Shown here in pieces: positions 1 to 9,669 of a DNA stretch of 64,000 bases (position 1 is its first letter; each line of letters opens with the position of its first letter). The stretch is taken from NCBI GenBank assembly GCA_035325645.1, contig DAOKZK010000002.1:21701-85700 (forward strand), written 5' to 3'. This DNA is from Macondimonas sp035325645 (GTDB lineage Bacteria > Pseudomonadota > Gammaproteobacteria > UBA5335). The position numbers and the translations under genes are program-made. Below the pieces are notes generated by a model. It had not been told where the DNA came from and made no database searches. It saw nothing but the letters and a program-made list of their open reading frames with translations.

Positions 1-1331
1 ACCCGCTTGACCAGCCACAGCGAGTAGGAAGCACCGAGAATGAGCGTCAGGGCGGCTAGAAAAGCGATCCATGGGTTGGCCTGGAAGCTTGCCAGAATGA
101 CCAAAAACTCCCCCACGAAGCCGGAAGTTCCCGGCAGCCCCGAGTTGGCCATGGCGAACAGAACGAAGAACGCGGCAAATATCGGCATGCGAGCGGTCAC
201 GCCACCATAGGCAGCGATCCGCCGGGTATGCATCCGGTCGTAAAGTACGCCCACGCACAGGAACATGGCTCCGGAAATGAATCCGTGGGAAATCATCTGA
301 ACGGCGGCGCCTGTCAGTCCCATGGCCAAGCCCGGCGCATCGATACCCGCTGTCGTCTCACCCCAGTAGGGCAGAAAAAAGCCCAGCGTCACGAATCCCA
401 TGTGGGCGATGGAGGAATAGGCAATCAGTTTTTTCATGTCCTCCTGGACCATTGCCACCAGGCCGACATAAACGATGGCGATCAAGCTCAGCATCGCCAT
501 GAAACCGGCCATCTCGGCCGCGGCATCTGGGGCAATGGGCAAGGCATAGCGCAAAAATCCGTATGCACCCATCTTGAGCGTGATCGCGGCAAGGATGACC
601 GAACCACCCGTCGGCGCCTCGACATGCGCATCCGGCAGCCAGGTATGCACCGGCCACATCGGCACCTTGACGGCAAACGCAGCCAGGAACGCGAGGAAGA
701 TCAGCGTCTGTTCGGTAGCCCCCAGCGGAAGGGCCTGCAGCGTCTGGACATCGAACCCTCCACCCTTCTGATAGAGGTAGATGAAGGCGACCAGCATGAG
801 CACGGAGCCCAGAAAGGTAAACAGGAAAAACTTGACCGTCGCGTAAATGCGACGCGGGCCGCCCCAGATACCGATGATGAGAAACATCGGAATGAGTATG
901 GCTTCCCAAAATACATAGAAAAGCAGTGCATCGATCGCAGCAAAAACGCCAATCATGAAGCCTTCCATGATCAGAAAGGCCCCGAGATAGCCGGCCGGAC
1001 GGGACGTAACAGACTCTTTCGCTGCGAAGACGGTAAAGACCGTCATGAACGTCGTGAGGACGATGAGCGGCATGGACAGCCCATCGACACCCAATGCGTA
1101 ATCTGCCCCCAATGATGGGATCCATAGAGCCCGCTCCACGAACTGGAGTTCAGCGCTCCCGACTGCAAAGCCGGTCCAGAGTCCCAGGCTCCCGACAAAG
1201 GTTCCCAAGGACACGGCCAAGGCCAACCCGCGCGCCAGCGCGACTTTTTCGTTTCCCGCCCACAGGACCAGAAGACCGCCGAGGATCGGCGTCCAGATCA
1301 AAAGGCTCAGCAGCGGCAGATCGGCAAACAT
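1..1331 (-). CDS. nuoM: NADH-quinone oxidoreductase subunit M (3' part outside window)
   Basis: Antiporter-like membrane subunit of complex I that takes part in proton pumping. Translation from the ATG at 1331 is open to the window edge (443 codons of a protein usually near 500), so the C-terminus is missing. It starts MFADLPLLSLLIWTPILGG and is hydrophobic throughout. The conserved membrane glutamate of the ND4 family appears in FWEAILIPMF at about residue 143, and the MKKLIAYSSIAHMG motif follows. An AGGAA ribosome site precedes the ATG. It lies 37 bp downstream of nuoL in the same operon, the normal order; nuoN would be expected beyond the window. Confidence 0.95.
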   Translation of the reverse strand, partial: MFADLPLLSLLIWTPILGGLLVLWAGNEKVALARGLALAVSLGTFVGSLGLWTGFAVGSAELQFVERALWIPSLGADYALGVDGLSMPLIVLTTFMTVFTVFAAKESVTSRPAGYLGAFLIMEGFMIGVFAAIDALLFYVFWEAILIPMFLIIGIWGGPRRIYATVKFFLFTFLGSVLMLVAFIYLYQKGGGFDVQTLQALPLGATEQTLIFLAFLAAFAVKVPMWPVHTWLPDAHVEAPTGGSVILAAITLKMGAYGFLRYALPIAPDAAAEMAGFMAMLSLIAIVYVGLVAMVQEDMKKLIAYSSIAHMGFVTLGFFLPYWGETTAGIDAPGLAMGLTGAAVQMISHGFISGAMFLCVGVLYDRMHTRRIAAYGGVTARMPIFAAFFVLFAMANSGLPGTSGFVGEFLVILASFQANPWIAFLAALTLILGASYSLWLVKR

Positions 1332-1368
1332 GCAGAGGTTCCTTTCCCCTTGCGACGGAGCGCAGCTA

Positions 1369-3366
1369 TCAGCGAATGAACAGCACCCAACCCAGCAGCA
1401 GGGTCAGGCCGATCAGCATGGCGAAGGCGTAGTGATAGAGAAAGCCGGACTGAAGCGCACGGCCCTTGGATGCCCACCCGGCGATCCGTTGCGCGGTCCC
1501 GTTGACGAGTCGGCCGTCGATCAGGTCCATGTCGCCGCGTTCCCAGAACAATCGCCCAAGCGCACGACCAGCGCCCGCGAATCCCTGGATGTACAAAGCG
1601 TCAAAGCCGTACTTGTGGTCGAACAGCCAGCGCAGCGCCCGGGTCGGCGCAAAGCGTCGGGCGAAGAAATCCGCCACTGCCGGATTCACCAGATAGACAT
1701 AGCCCGCACACGCCACGCCGGCAAGCGCGAGATAGATCGCTGGACTCCTGAAGCCGTGCATCACGAACGCAAGGGGGCCGTGGAAATGAGCGCCCAGTTC
1801 GCCCAGGACGTCATGCGCACTGGCAACCGTGATGACCCCGCTGAAGAAGTCCCCGAAAAGCATGGGTTCAATCGTCAGGGCGCCGATGGCGATCGAGGGA
1901 ATCGCCAGCAACACCAACGGGACGGTGACCACCCACGGCGATTCGTGAGGCTCATGAACGCCGTGATGTCCGTGGTCCCCGTGCCCATCATGCGCGTGAT
2001 CCCTGAACCGCTCGGCACCGTGAAACACCATGAAGATCAGCCGGAAGGTGTAAAAAGCCGTGATGAACACACCGGACAGGACGGCCGCATAGGCAATGCC
2101 CGCGCCCGGCAGATGCGATTCGGCCACCGCTTCGATCAAGGCGTCTTTTGAAAAGAACCCGGAGAAGCCCGGGAAGCCGATCAGTGCCAGCGCGCCTATC
2201 AGGCACGTCGCATAGGTAATGGGCAGCCGGCGCCACAGGCCGCCCATGCGACGCATATCCTGCTCATGATGCAGGGCAATGATCACCGATCCTGCGGCGA
2301 GGAACAGCAAGGCCTTGAAGAAGGCATGGGTCATGAGATGAAAGACCGCTGCTGAATACGCTGAGACCCCGAGTGCCACGGTCATGTAACCGAGTTGTGA
2401 CAAGGTGGAATAGGCGACGACCCGCTTGATATCCGTCTGCACGATCCCGAGCAGTCCCATGAAAAACGCCGTCGCAGACCCAATCAGGAGAATCGTCGTG
2501 AGGGCCGTTTCCGACAACTCATAGAGCGGCGACATCCGCGCGACCATGAAAATACCCGCCGTGACCATGGTGGCCGCGTGGATCAACGCCGAAATGGGCG
2601 TCGGGCCTTCCATGGAATCCGGCAGCCAGACATGCAGAGGCATCTGCGCCGACTTGCCCATCGCCCCCACGAACAACAGCAGGCAGATGACCGTGAGGAC
2701 CGACCAGTCCATCCCGGGAATGATGCTCAACGTTTGTTCCTGCAGACCGCTTGCCGCCGCAAAGACCTCTCGGTAATCCAGGCTGCCGGTGTATTGCAGG
2801 ACGGCAGCGATTCCGAGGAGAAAACCGAAATCGCCCACCCTATTGACCAGAAAGGCCTTCATGTTGGCAAACACGGCACTGGGGCGGGTATACCAGAACC
2901 CGATCAAAAGGTAGGACACCAGACCAACGGCTTCCCATCCGAAGAACAGCTGCAGGAAGTTGTTGGCCATCACCAGCGTCAGCATGGCAAAAGTAAACAG
3001 CGAGATGTAGCTAAAGAAGCGCTGGTAACCTTCGTCGTCACGCATGTACCCGATGGTGTAGATGTGCACCATGAGCGATACGAAAGTGACGACGCACATC
3101 ATCAGTGCGGTGAGATTGTCGACGAGGAAACCGACGGTCAACTGCAGACCGTCGACCATTCCCCAAGTGTAGATCGTCTCGTTGAAGACGGGAGCGCCAT
3201 CGAGCGCATGAGCCTTCAGCACCCAAAACGACAGCGCGCAGGAAAGTCCCACTCCGCCGATGGTCACGGCGTGTGCACCGGTGCGCCCGATCTGGCGCCC
3301 GAAGAGGCCCGCGATGATCGATGCGATCAGAGGAGCCAGCACGATGGTCAGATAAACCTGCTGCAT
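1369..3366 (-). CDS. nuoL: NADH-quinone oxidoreductase subunit L
   Basis: Largest antiporter-like membrane subunit of complex I, 665 aa. The N-terminus MQQVYLTIVLAPLIASI and the core blocks LLIGFWYTRPSA, WLPDSMEGPTPISALIHAAT and YSTLSQLGYM are typical ND5/NuoL sequence, and length matches the family. A His-rich cytoplasmic loop (HDGHGDHGHHGVHEPHE, around residues 455-473) precedes the last membrane segments; such loops are common in NuoL. The C-terminal part should include the lateral helix and final transmembrane helix. It is 6 bp downstream of nuoK and 37 bp upstream of nuoM in one transcription unit. Confidence 0.97.
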   Translation of the reverse strand: MQQVYLTIVLAPLIASIIAGLFGRQIGRTGAHAVTIGGVGLSCALSFWVLKAHALDGAPVFNETIYTWGMVDGLQLTVGFLVDNLTALMMCVVTFVSLMVHIYTIGYMRDDEGYQRFFSYISLFTFAMLTLVMANNFLQLFFGWEAVGLVSYLLIGFWYTRPSAVFANMKAFLVNRVGDFGFLLGIAAVLQYTGSLDYREVFAAASGLQEQTLSIIPGMDWSVLTVICLLLFVGAMGKSAQMPLHVWLPDSMEGPTPISALIHAATMVTAGIFMVARMSPLYELSETALTTILLIGSATAFFMGLLGIVQTDIKRVVAYSTLSQLGYMTVALGVSAYSAAVFHLMTHAFFKALLFLAAGSVIIALHHEQDMRRMGGLWRRLPITYATCLIGALALIGFPGFSGFFSKDALIEAVAESHLPGAGIAYAAVLSGVFITAFYTFRLIFMVFHGAERFRDHAHDGHGDHGHHGVHEPHESPWVVTVPLVLLAIPSIAIGALTIEPMLFGDFFSGVITVASAHDVLGELGAHFHGPLAFVMHGFRSPAIYLALAGVACAGYVYLVNPAVADFFARRFAPTRALRWLFDHKYGFDALYIQGFAGAGRALGRLFWERGDMDLIDGRLVNGTAQRIAGWASKGRALQSGFLYHYAFAMLIGLTLLLGWVLFIR

Positions 3367-3372
3367 GTTCGC

Positions 3373-3678
3373 TCAACCCTTCATGCCGTCGAGATCCTCG
3401 ACGTTGATGCTGCCCTTGCCCCGGAACAGGACGACGAGAATGGCCAGACCGATCGCGGCCTCTGCCGCGGCGACGGTGAGTATGAAAAACACGAACACCT
3501 GGCCCGCGAGATCCCCATTGAAGCGGGAAAAGGCAACGAAATTCATGTTTACCGCGAGCAGCATCAACTCGATGCACATCAGCAACAGAATGATGTTCTT
3601 ACGGTTGATGAAAATGCCAGCGACGCTCAGAACGAACAGAACACCACTGAGCATCAGGTAATGCGACAAGGTAATCAT
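3373..3678 (-). CDS. nuoK: NADH-quinone oxidoreductase subunit K
   Basis: Small membrane subunit of complex I, 101 aa, the usual length. It begins MITLSHYLMLSGVLFVLSVAG and has three transmembrane helices. The two conserved membrane glutamates are visible in LLLMCIELMLLAVNMN and in TVAAAEAAIGLAILV. These residues lie on the hydrophilic axis that links quinone reduction to the pumping subunits. The gene sits between nuoJ (34 bp upstream) and nuoL (6 bp downstream). Confidence 0.97.
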   Translation of the reverse strand: MITLSHYLMLSGVLFVLSVAGIFINRKNIILLLMCIELMLLAVNMNFVAFSRFNGDLAGQVFVFFILTVAAAEAAIGLAILVVLFRGKGSINVEDLDGMKG

Positions 3679-3712
3679 TCAACCCCCACGGGCAGGTTCA
3701 TGATGGCGAGGA

Positions 3713-4309
3713 TCATTCGCGCGTCTCGGAAGGCATCTTGATGATGCGGATGCGGTCTTCCGGCCGGACCTGCGCCTGCAGGCCGGGATTCTGGACGCGA
3801 CGCCCTGCCCGGCGCCGCATGGTCAGCGAGATGGCCGCAACGATCGCCACCAATAGAATGACCGCGGCAATCTCGAAGGGATACACATACTGGGTGTACA
3901 TCACCTCGCCCAGGGCCCGGATATTGCTTTCACCCGGTCCCAGCGGAAGGGGTCCTCCCGGGGTCGAAAAACGCTCGGCACCAAGTACGACCGACAGTTC
4001 GAGCACGACCAGCACCACGACGCCCAGCCCCAAGGGCAACGACCGGTTGAAGCCTTCCCGCAGTGTCGCAAGGTCGACGTCGATCATCATGACGACGAAC
4101 AGGAACAGCACCATCACCGCACCGACGTAGACCAGCACCAGCACGATGGCGAGGAACTCGGCTTCGATGAGCAGCCACAGGGCTGCGCTGGTAAAAAATG
4201 CCAGTACCAGAAACAGCACCGAGTGAACCGGGTTGCGCGCCGTGATCACGGCCAGTGCGGCACCGATCAGCACGGCCGAAAACGCATAAAACAGCACGAG
4301 TTGAAACAT
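3713..4309 (-). CDS. nuoJ: NADH-quinone oxidoreductase subunit J
   Basis: Membrane subunit of complex I (ND6 family), 198 aa. The start MFQLVLFYAFSAVLIGAALA and the motif LVLVYVGAVMVLFLFVVMM around residues 55-75 are characteristic; this third helix carries the pi-bulge region that changes shape during turnover. There are five predicted membrane helices and a basic C-terminal tail (MRRRAGRRVQNPG and following). The gene lies 45 bp downstream of nuoI. Confidence 0.96.
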   Translation of the reverse strand: MFQLVLFYAFSAVLIGAALAVITARNPVHSVLFLVLAFFTSAALWLLIEAEFLAIVLVLVYVGAVMVLFLFVVMMIDVDLATLREGFNRSLPLGLGVVVLVVLELSVVLGAERFSTPGGPLPLGPGESNIRALGEVMYTQYVYPFEIAAVILLVAIVAAISLTMRRRAGRRVQNPGLQAQVRPEDRIRIIKMPSETRE

Positions 4310-4354
4310 CGGATGGGGCTCCGCCGGATATTCCGGATGCGTTGTATCTTTGGA

Positions 4355-4855
4355 TCAGCGATACGGTGCGTCTACCGCCCGATCCCGGGCGATGGATTCC
4401 TCGTACTTGTCCCCGATCGCAAGCAGTTTGTCCTTGGTCATGATGTGCTCCCCGCGCTGCTCGAAATGGTATTCGTAGATGCGCGTTTCCACGATCGAAT
4501 CCACAGGACAGGCTTCCTCGCAAAATCCGCAGTAAATGCATTTGAACAGATCGATGTCATAGCGCGTGGTGCGGCGCGTTCCATCGGCGCGCATCTCCGA
4601 CTCGATGGTGATGGCCAGCGCAGGACAGACCGCTTCGCACAATTTACAGGCGATGCAGCGTTCCTCGCCGTTCGCATACCGCCGCAGAGCGTGGAGTCCC
4701 CGAAATCGTGGACTTTGCGGTGTCTTTTCCTCGGGATAGAGCACTGTGACCTTCGGCGCAAACAGCTCGCGCGCCGTCACGGACAAGCCGACCACCAGTT
4801 CCCATAACAGGAAGGTCTTGAAGAAGTCACCAATCTGTCGTGTTACGGCATTCAT
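4355..4855 (-). CDS. nuoI: NADH-quinone oxidoreductase subunit I (2x[4Fe-4S])
   Basis: Peripheral-arm ferredoxin-like subunit that carries clusters N6a and N6b to the quinone site, 166 aa. Two classical 4Fe-4S motifs are present: CIACKLCEAVCP near residues 67-78 and CIYCGFCEEACP near residues 106-117. The N-terminal amphipathic segment (FFKTFLLWELVVGLSVTAR) anchors it to the membrane arm. It is located between nuoH and nuoJ, the invariant order of bacterial nuo operons. Confidence 0.97.
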   Translation of the reverse strand: MNAVTRQIGDFFKTFLLWELVVGLSVTARELFAPKVTVLYPEEKTPQSPRFRGLHALRRYANGEERCIACKLCEAVCPALAITIESEMRADGTRRTTRYDIDLFKCIYCGFCEEACPVDSIVETRIYEYHFEQRGEHIMTKDKLLAIGDKYEESIARDRAVDAPYR

Positions 4856-4869
4856 GCATCACCCCCTGT

Positions 4870-5928
4870 TCAGAACCAGGGTCCAAACCCGGTGTGGACG
4901 AAAACCCCCACCACGGCCAGCCAGACGATGGTCACCGGAATGAACACCTTCCAGCCGAGCCGCATGATCTGGTCATAGCGGTAGCGCGGGAACGTGGCCC
5001 GGAACCAGAGAAAACAGAACAGGAAAAACGCGACCTTCAGCGCCAGCCAATGAAAGCCGTTCTGACCCAGCAGCGGCAGTTGCCCCAGCACGGGAATATT
5101 CTCCAAGGGCGACAGCCAACCGCCCAGAAACAGGGTCGCCACCAAGGTCGAGATCAACGTCATGTTGGCGTATTCAGCCAGAAAGAACAGCGCAAACCCC
5201 ATCCCGCCGTATTCCACATGGAATCCGGCCACGATTTCCGACTCACCCTCCACCACGTCGAAAGGCAGCCGGTTCGTTTCGGCGACGCCAGAGATCCAGT
5301 ACACCAGAAACAGCGGGAAAAGAGGAATGAAGTACCAATGCCAGAACCCACCCTGCTGGGCCAGGACGATGTCGTTCAATTTGAGACTGTTCGCGGCCAT
5401 CAGGACGCCGATGAGGGCGAACCCCATGGCCAGCTCGTAGGAAACCATCTGCGCCGCCGCCCGCATTGCGCCCAGAAACGCATACTTGGAGTTGCTGGCC
5501 CAGCCCGCCAGGATGATCCCGTAAACGCCGAACGAGGTCAGCGCCAGAATGAACAGCAGACCGGCGTCCACGTTCGCCAGCACAGCCCCGTCCGCAAAGG
5601 GCACAACGGCCCAAGCCACCAGCGCCGGCAGGAACGACAGCACTGGCGCCATGATGAACAGCGTCCGGTTGGCGCGCGCGGGGATGACGATTTCCTTGAA
5701 AGCCAACTTGGCGGCATCGGCAATCGGCTGCAGCAGGCCGGCGGGACCGACCCGGTTCGGGCCCAAGCGCGCCTGCATGAAGCCGATGACCTTGCGCTCC
5801 GCGTAAGTGAGGTAGGCCACGACCCCGAGCAGGGGCAGCACGATCGCCAGGATCTTGAGCACGATCACGACGCTCACCCGAATGGCTTCGGGAATCTGCG
5901 ACCAGATCGCCAGTATGGATTCCAGCAT
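4870..5928 (-). CDS. nuoH: NADH-quinone oxidoreductase subunit H
   Basis: Membrane subunit (ND1 family) that joins the peripheral arm to the membrane arm and forms much of the quinone chamber, 352 aa. The reading frame extends further upstream into nuoG, but the conserved N-terminus starts at the ATG at 5928 (MLESILAIWSQ), 13 bp after the nuoG stop. Family motifs AERKVIGFMQARLGPNRVGP and, later, RLPFDVVEGESEIVAGFHVE are intact, including the charged residues lining the quinone channel. About eight membrane helices are expected. Confidence 0.96.
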   Translation of the reverse strand: MLESILAIWSQIPEAIRVSVVIVLKILAIVLPLLGVVAYLTYAERKVIGFMQARLGPNRVGPAGLLQPIADAAKLAFKEIVIPARANRTLFIMAPVLSFLPALVAWAVVPFADGAVLANVDAGLLFILALTSFGVYGIILAGWASNSKYAFLGAMRAAAQMVSYELAMGFALIGVLMAANSLKLNDIVLAQQGGFWHWYFIPLFPLFLVYWISGVAETNRLPFDVVEGESEIVAGFHVEYGGMGFALFFLAEYANMTLISTLVATLFLGGWLSPLENIPVLGQLPLLGQNGFHWLALKVAFFLFCFLWFRATFPRYRYDQIMRLGWKVFIPVTIVWLAVVGVFVHTGFGPWF

Positions 5929-5941
5929 CACACCTGCTTCC

Positions 5942-8329
5942 TTAGGATTCCGTCGATTCCGTTGCGCCCGGGGCAATCTCGATAGCCCCGAATCGGGCCC
6001 CACTCCCCGCCACGTCGAGATGGCCGGCTGGCCACCACACACAACCCGTTGCCAAGCCCTCATCTGCCACCCAGGGCAGTTCCGCAACCTGCCCCCCTTG
6101 ACGGACGATGGCGGTGTGACCCGTCTTGAGCCCGTACCGCTCGGCGTCGGAAGGGTGAAGGTGCAGCGTCCGCGCTCGCCGACCTTCCGGTGAACTCTGC
6201 AGCGCCCGAGCGCGGCGTGCCAGCGGATCGCAGCCGTAGAGGGCCAACGGGCCCAAGCGCTGCAGTGCAGGCAATAGTGGCCGTTCCCAGGCGCCCTGAC
6301 GGTGCCACTGCGGCTTTGCCGTCTCGATTTCGCCGATGGCGAGACGCGCCGCCTCGGTCACCTCATGGCAATCTGCATAATCGAATCCCGTCGCCCCGAA
6401 CTGGTTGCCAAGCACACGCAATACCTTCCAGGCAGGCCGCGACTCACCCGCCGGCGGCGTACACCCTTCAAAGTGCAACCAGGTCCCATCGCGGGTGATC
6501 AGGCTGCCTGCTGTTTCGGCAAAACTGCCAATCGGCAGCAACACATGTGCGGTGGATCTCAAGGCATCGGTGACATATGCCGTCAATGCCACCCCGAAAC
6601 GGGCACCCGACAAGGCCGCCATCGCGGCAGCGGGGTCTGCGGCCTCGACTTCGGGCTCGAGGCCGAGCATGAGAAAGCCGTCCATGCCGCCAGCGAACAA
6701 CTCGTGGGCCGAACGCCCGACTTTCTGTACCGCAGCGCCACCGAACCCGCGGTGCGGCACGATACCGCAAAGCCAGGCGCCTGCAGTGTTGCCGCCGACC
6801 GGCAGAGTGCCGAGCGTCGAGCCGGTCGCCTCCGCAACAAAGCTCGCCAGCGCCAACACCACGCCTGTCCCCTTTTGCTCCAGCGCAAGCTGTCCGATCA
6901 ACACACCGGAACGTTCCCCTTTGGTCAGCGCTTCGGCCATCAGGACATGCGGCTGCTCCGGCGAGACACCCTGCACAGCCGCTGCCAGGGCAACGGGAAC
7001 GCTCTGGCCGGTGAACTCGGAGACCGCCAAGGCGAGGGCCGCCATTTCCTCCGCCAGGTCTTTGGCACGCCGTTCGGCATGGATCGGAAAGCGAAAATCG
7101 GCGTCCAGGGGGTTGATGACGCACAGACGCGCACCGCGCAAGCCGGCCTTGCGCAAGCGCAGATGCAGCAAGGGCACTTCCCGACGCAGATCACTGCCTA
7201 CGATGAGCGCCGCATCGACCCGCTCCCACTCTGCAACGGGCCGTCCGAGATCGGGGAACGCGCCGGCATGCTCTTGCGCCGACGCGTCGACCATGCCCAG
7301 CCGGTGATCGAGATTGGCGCATTCCAGATGCTCGGCCAATCGCCGCAGCAGGAAGTATTCCTCGACCGTTGCCGACGGCGAGGCCAGGATACCAAGCGCT
7401 TCAGGAGCAATGCCCCGCAAACCTTCCGCCGCCGCATGGAGCGCCGTGGCCCAATCGACCGTGCGCCAGCGCCCGTCTTCACGTACCATGGGCGACAACA
7501 GCCGATCTTCCGCCTGCAGCGCGGTATAACTGAAGCGATCGCGGTCGCTGATCCAGGTCTCATTGAACGCCTCGGCCTCGCGCGGGACCACGCGCATCAC
7601 CCGCCCGCCGCGCACGTGAGCCGCAATATGGGTGCCCCACCCATCATGCGGCGAGAGGGTCGGCCGCTCGGTCAGTTCCCAAGGCCGGGCCGTGTAACGC
7701 GACGGTTTGGCCGTCAAGGCACCGACGGGGCACAGGTCGATGACGTTGCCAGCCACTTCCGACGTCAAGGCATGCTCGACATAGGTCCCGATGGCCATGA
7801 ATTCCCCGCGACCGGTTGCGCCCAACTCGCGCAGCCCCGCGATTTCCTCACCGAAACGGACGCAGCGGGTGCAATGGATGCAGCGCGTCATGTCGGTCGC
7901 CACGAGCGGCCCCAGATCCGGGTCCGGCACAACACGCTTGCGCTCGTCATAGCGCGAGGCATCCTGGCCGAAACCCAACGCGAGATCCTGCAGTTCGCAT
8001 TCGCCGCCCTGATCGCAGATCGGGCAGTCAAGTGGATGATTGATCAGCAGGAATTCCATGGTGCCCTGCTGGGCATCGATCGCCTTGGGGGATCGCGTGA
8101 AGACCTTCATGCCGTCGGCCACCGGCGTCGCACAGGCCGGCACGGGCTTGGGCGCCCGCTCCATTTCCACCAGGCACATACGACAGTTGGCGGCGATGGA
8201 CAGCTTCTTGTGGTAGCAGAAACGCGGAATATAGATGCCCGCCTGATCGGTCAGCTCGATCAGCATCTGCCCCTTGCGTCCCCGGATGGAAACGCCGTCG
8301 ACCTCGATTGTGACCTCGTCGCTGCTCAT
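5942..8329 (-). CDS. nuoG: NADH-quinone oxidoreductase subunit G
   Basis: Large iron-sulfur subunit of the peripheral arm, 795 aa. The N-terminal ferredoxin domain has the 2Fe-2S cysteines in CYHKKLSIAANCRMCLVE. The His-Cys3 cluster motif HPLDCPICDQGGECELQD follows, then 4Fe-4S cysteines in CIHCTRCVRFGEE and DLCPVGAL. The remainder is the molybdopterin-oxidoreductase-like domain, which binds no cofactor in complex I. It takes electrons from NuoF/NuoE clusters and passes them to NuoI. It is 34 bp downstream of nuoF. Confidence 0.96.
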   Translation of the reverse strand: MSSDEVTIEVDGVSIRGRKGQMLIELTDQAGIYIPRFCYHKKLSIAANCRMCLVEMERAPKPVPACATPVADGMKVFTRSPKAIDAQQGTMEFLLINHPLDCPICDQGGECELQDLALGFGQDASRYDERKRVVPDPDLGPLVATDMTRCIHCTRCVRFGEEIAGLRELGATGRGEFMAIGTYVEHALTSEVAGNVIDLCPVGALTAKPSRYTARPWELTERPTLSPHDGWGTHIAAHVRGGRVMRVVPREAEAFNETWISDRDRFSYTALQAEDRLLSPMVREDGRWRTVDWATALHAAAEGLRGIAPEALGILASPSATVEEYFLLRRLAEHLECANLDHRLGMVDASAQEHAGAFPDLGRPVAEWERVDAALIVGSDLRREVPLLHLRLRKAGLRGARLCVINPLDADFRFPIHAERRAKDLAEEMAALALAVSEFTGQSVPVALAAAVQGVSPEQPHVLMAEALTKGERSGVLIGQLALEQKGTGVVLALASFVAEATGSTLGTLPVGGNTAGAWLCGIVPHRGFGGAAVQKVGRSAHELFAGGMDGFLMLGLEPEVEAADPAAAMAALSGARFGVALTAYVTDALRSTAHVLLPIGSFAETAGSLITRDGTWLHFEGCTPPAGESRPAWKVLRVLGNQFGATGFDYADCHEVTEAARLAIGEIETAKPQWHRQGAWERPLLPALQRLGPLALYGCDPLARRARALQSSPEGRRARTLHLHPSDAERYGLKTGHTAIVRQGGQVAELPWVADEGLATGCVWWPAGHLDVAGSGARFGAIEIAPGATESTES

Positions 8330-8363
8330 ATCGCCTGTCCGATGCTGATTGCCGCCGGGACCG

Positions 8364-9665
8364 TCACGCGACGGCTGCCGTGGTCAGGGGCGCGCCGACC
8401 AGGCAGCGCTTGTGATCCACGTGATACTGGAATTCGTCGCGGAACTGCTTGATGAAGCTGCGCACCGGCATGGCCGCGGCATCCCCCAAGGCGCAGATCG
8501 TCCGCCCCTCCATGCGGGCCGCCACCCGATCCAGCAAGTCGAGATCCTCAGGACGGCCCAAGCCGTGCTCGATGCGCCGCACCACCCGGTGCAGCCAACC
8601 GGTTCCTTCCCGGCAAGGCGTGCATTGCCCACAGGACTCGGAGAAATAAAAACGCGAAACCCGCTCCAGCACCTTGACCATGCAGGTGGTCTCGTCCATC
8701 ACAATGATGGCGCCGGAGCCCAGCATGGAGCCCGCCTTCATCACCGAGTCGTAGTCCATGTTGACGTCCATCATGACCGCGCCGTGCACGACGGGGACCG
8801 ACGAGCCGCCCGGGATCACGGCCTTGAGCTTGCGACCATCCCTCACCCCGCCAGCCAGCTCCAGCAAGGTTGCAAACGGCGTTCCCAGTGGCACTTCGAA
8901 GTTGCCGGGCCGGTTCACATGCCCCGAGACGGAGAAAATCTTGGTTCCCCCGGCCTTTTCGACGCCGAGACCTGCGAACCATTCAGGCCCACGGCGCAGG
9001 ATCACGGGGACCGAGGCGTAGGTTTCGGTGTTGTTGATCGTGGTGGGGCGACCATAGAGCCCATAGGTCGCCGGGAACGGTGGCTTGAAGCGCGGCTGGC
9101 CCTTCTTGCCTTCCAAAGATTCCAGAAGAGCGGTTTCCTCGCCGCAAATGTAAGCGCCAGCGCCCAGATGTGCGTAGAGATCGAAATCCACGCCGCTGCC
9201 GAGGATGTTGCGCCCGAGCAGCCCTTGTGCGTAGGCCTCTTTCAGTGCTTGGCGAAAGCGCGTGAACGGCTCGTCCATGAATTCGCCGCGCAAATAGTTG
9301 TATCCGACCGTCGCGCCCATCGCGTAGCCGGCGATCGCCATGCCTTCGATCACGGTATGCGGATTGAACCGCAGGATGTCGCGATCCTTGCAGGTACCGG
9401 GCTCGCTTTCGTCCGAATTGCAGACAACGTACTTCTGCCCCGTGACATTGCGCGGCATGAAACTCCACTTCATTCCGGTGGGAAACCCGGCGCCCCCGCG
9501 CCCCCGCAGCCCTGACGCCTTGATCTGCTCGATCACGGTTTCGGGCGGAATTTTCTCGGCGAGGATGCGCCGCCAGGCTTCGTATCCACCAACCTTCAGG
9601 TAATTCTCCCAGGTCCAAGGCTCGTCGAATTGCCGCGTCAGATAACAGACCGCATTGAGTTCCAT
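8364..9665 (-). CDS. nuoF: NADH-quinone oxidoreductase subunit F (NADH/FMN-binding)
   Basis: Catalytic subunit that oxidises NADH through FMN, 433 aa. The glycine-rich NADH site RGRGGAGFPTGMKW lies near residues 54-67, and the FMN region contains NSDESEPGTCKDR. The N3 4Fe-4S cluster motif ESCGQCTPCREGTGW is near residues 345-360, with the fourth ligand cysteine in GRTICALGDAAA. All catalytic features are intact. The ATG lies 4 bp after the nuoE stop codon, so the two are probably translationally coupled. Confidence 0.97.
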   Translation of the reverse strand: MELNAVCYLTRQFDEPWTWENYLKVGGYEAWRRILAEKIPPETVIEQIKASGLRGRGGAGFPTGMKWSFMPRNVTGQKYVVCNSDESEPGTCKDRDILRFNPHTVIEGMAIAGYAMGATVGYNYLRGEFMDEPFTRFRQALKEAYAQGLLGRNILGSGVDFDLYAHLGAGAYICGEETALLESLEGKKGQPRFKPPFPATYGLYGRPTTINNTETYASVPVILRRGPEWFAGLGVEKAGGTKIFSVSGHVNRPGNFEVPLGTPFATLLELAGGVRDGRKLKAVIPGGSSVPVVHGAVMMDVNMDYDSVMKAGSMLGSGAIIVMDETTCMVKVLERVSRFYFSESCGQCTPCREGTGWLHRVVRRIEHGLGRPEDLDLLDRVAARMEGRTICALGDAAAMPVRSFIKQFRDEFQYHVDHKRCLVGAPLTTAAVA

Positions 9666-9669
9666 GGCC

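Noticed and set aside
228..1115. Long plus-strand frame within nuoM
   Set aside because: Antisense to the conserved nuoM frame; the translation is His/Arg/Gln-rich and has no family features.
6302..8452. 716-codon plus-strand frame opposite nuoG
   Set aside because: Entirely antisense to nuoG; long antisense frames are expected in G+C-rich genes.
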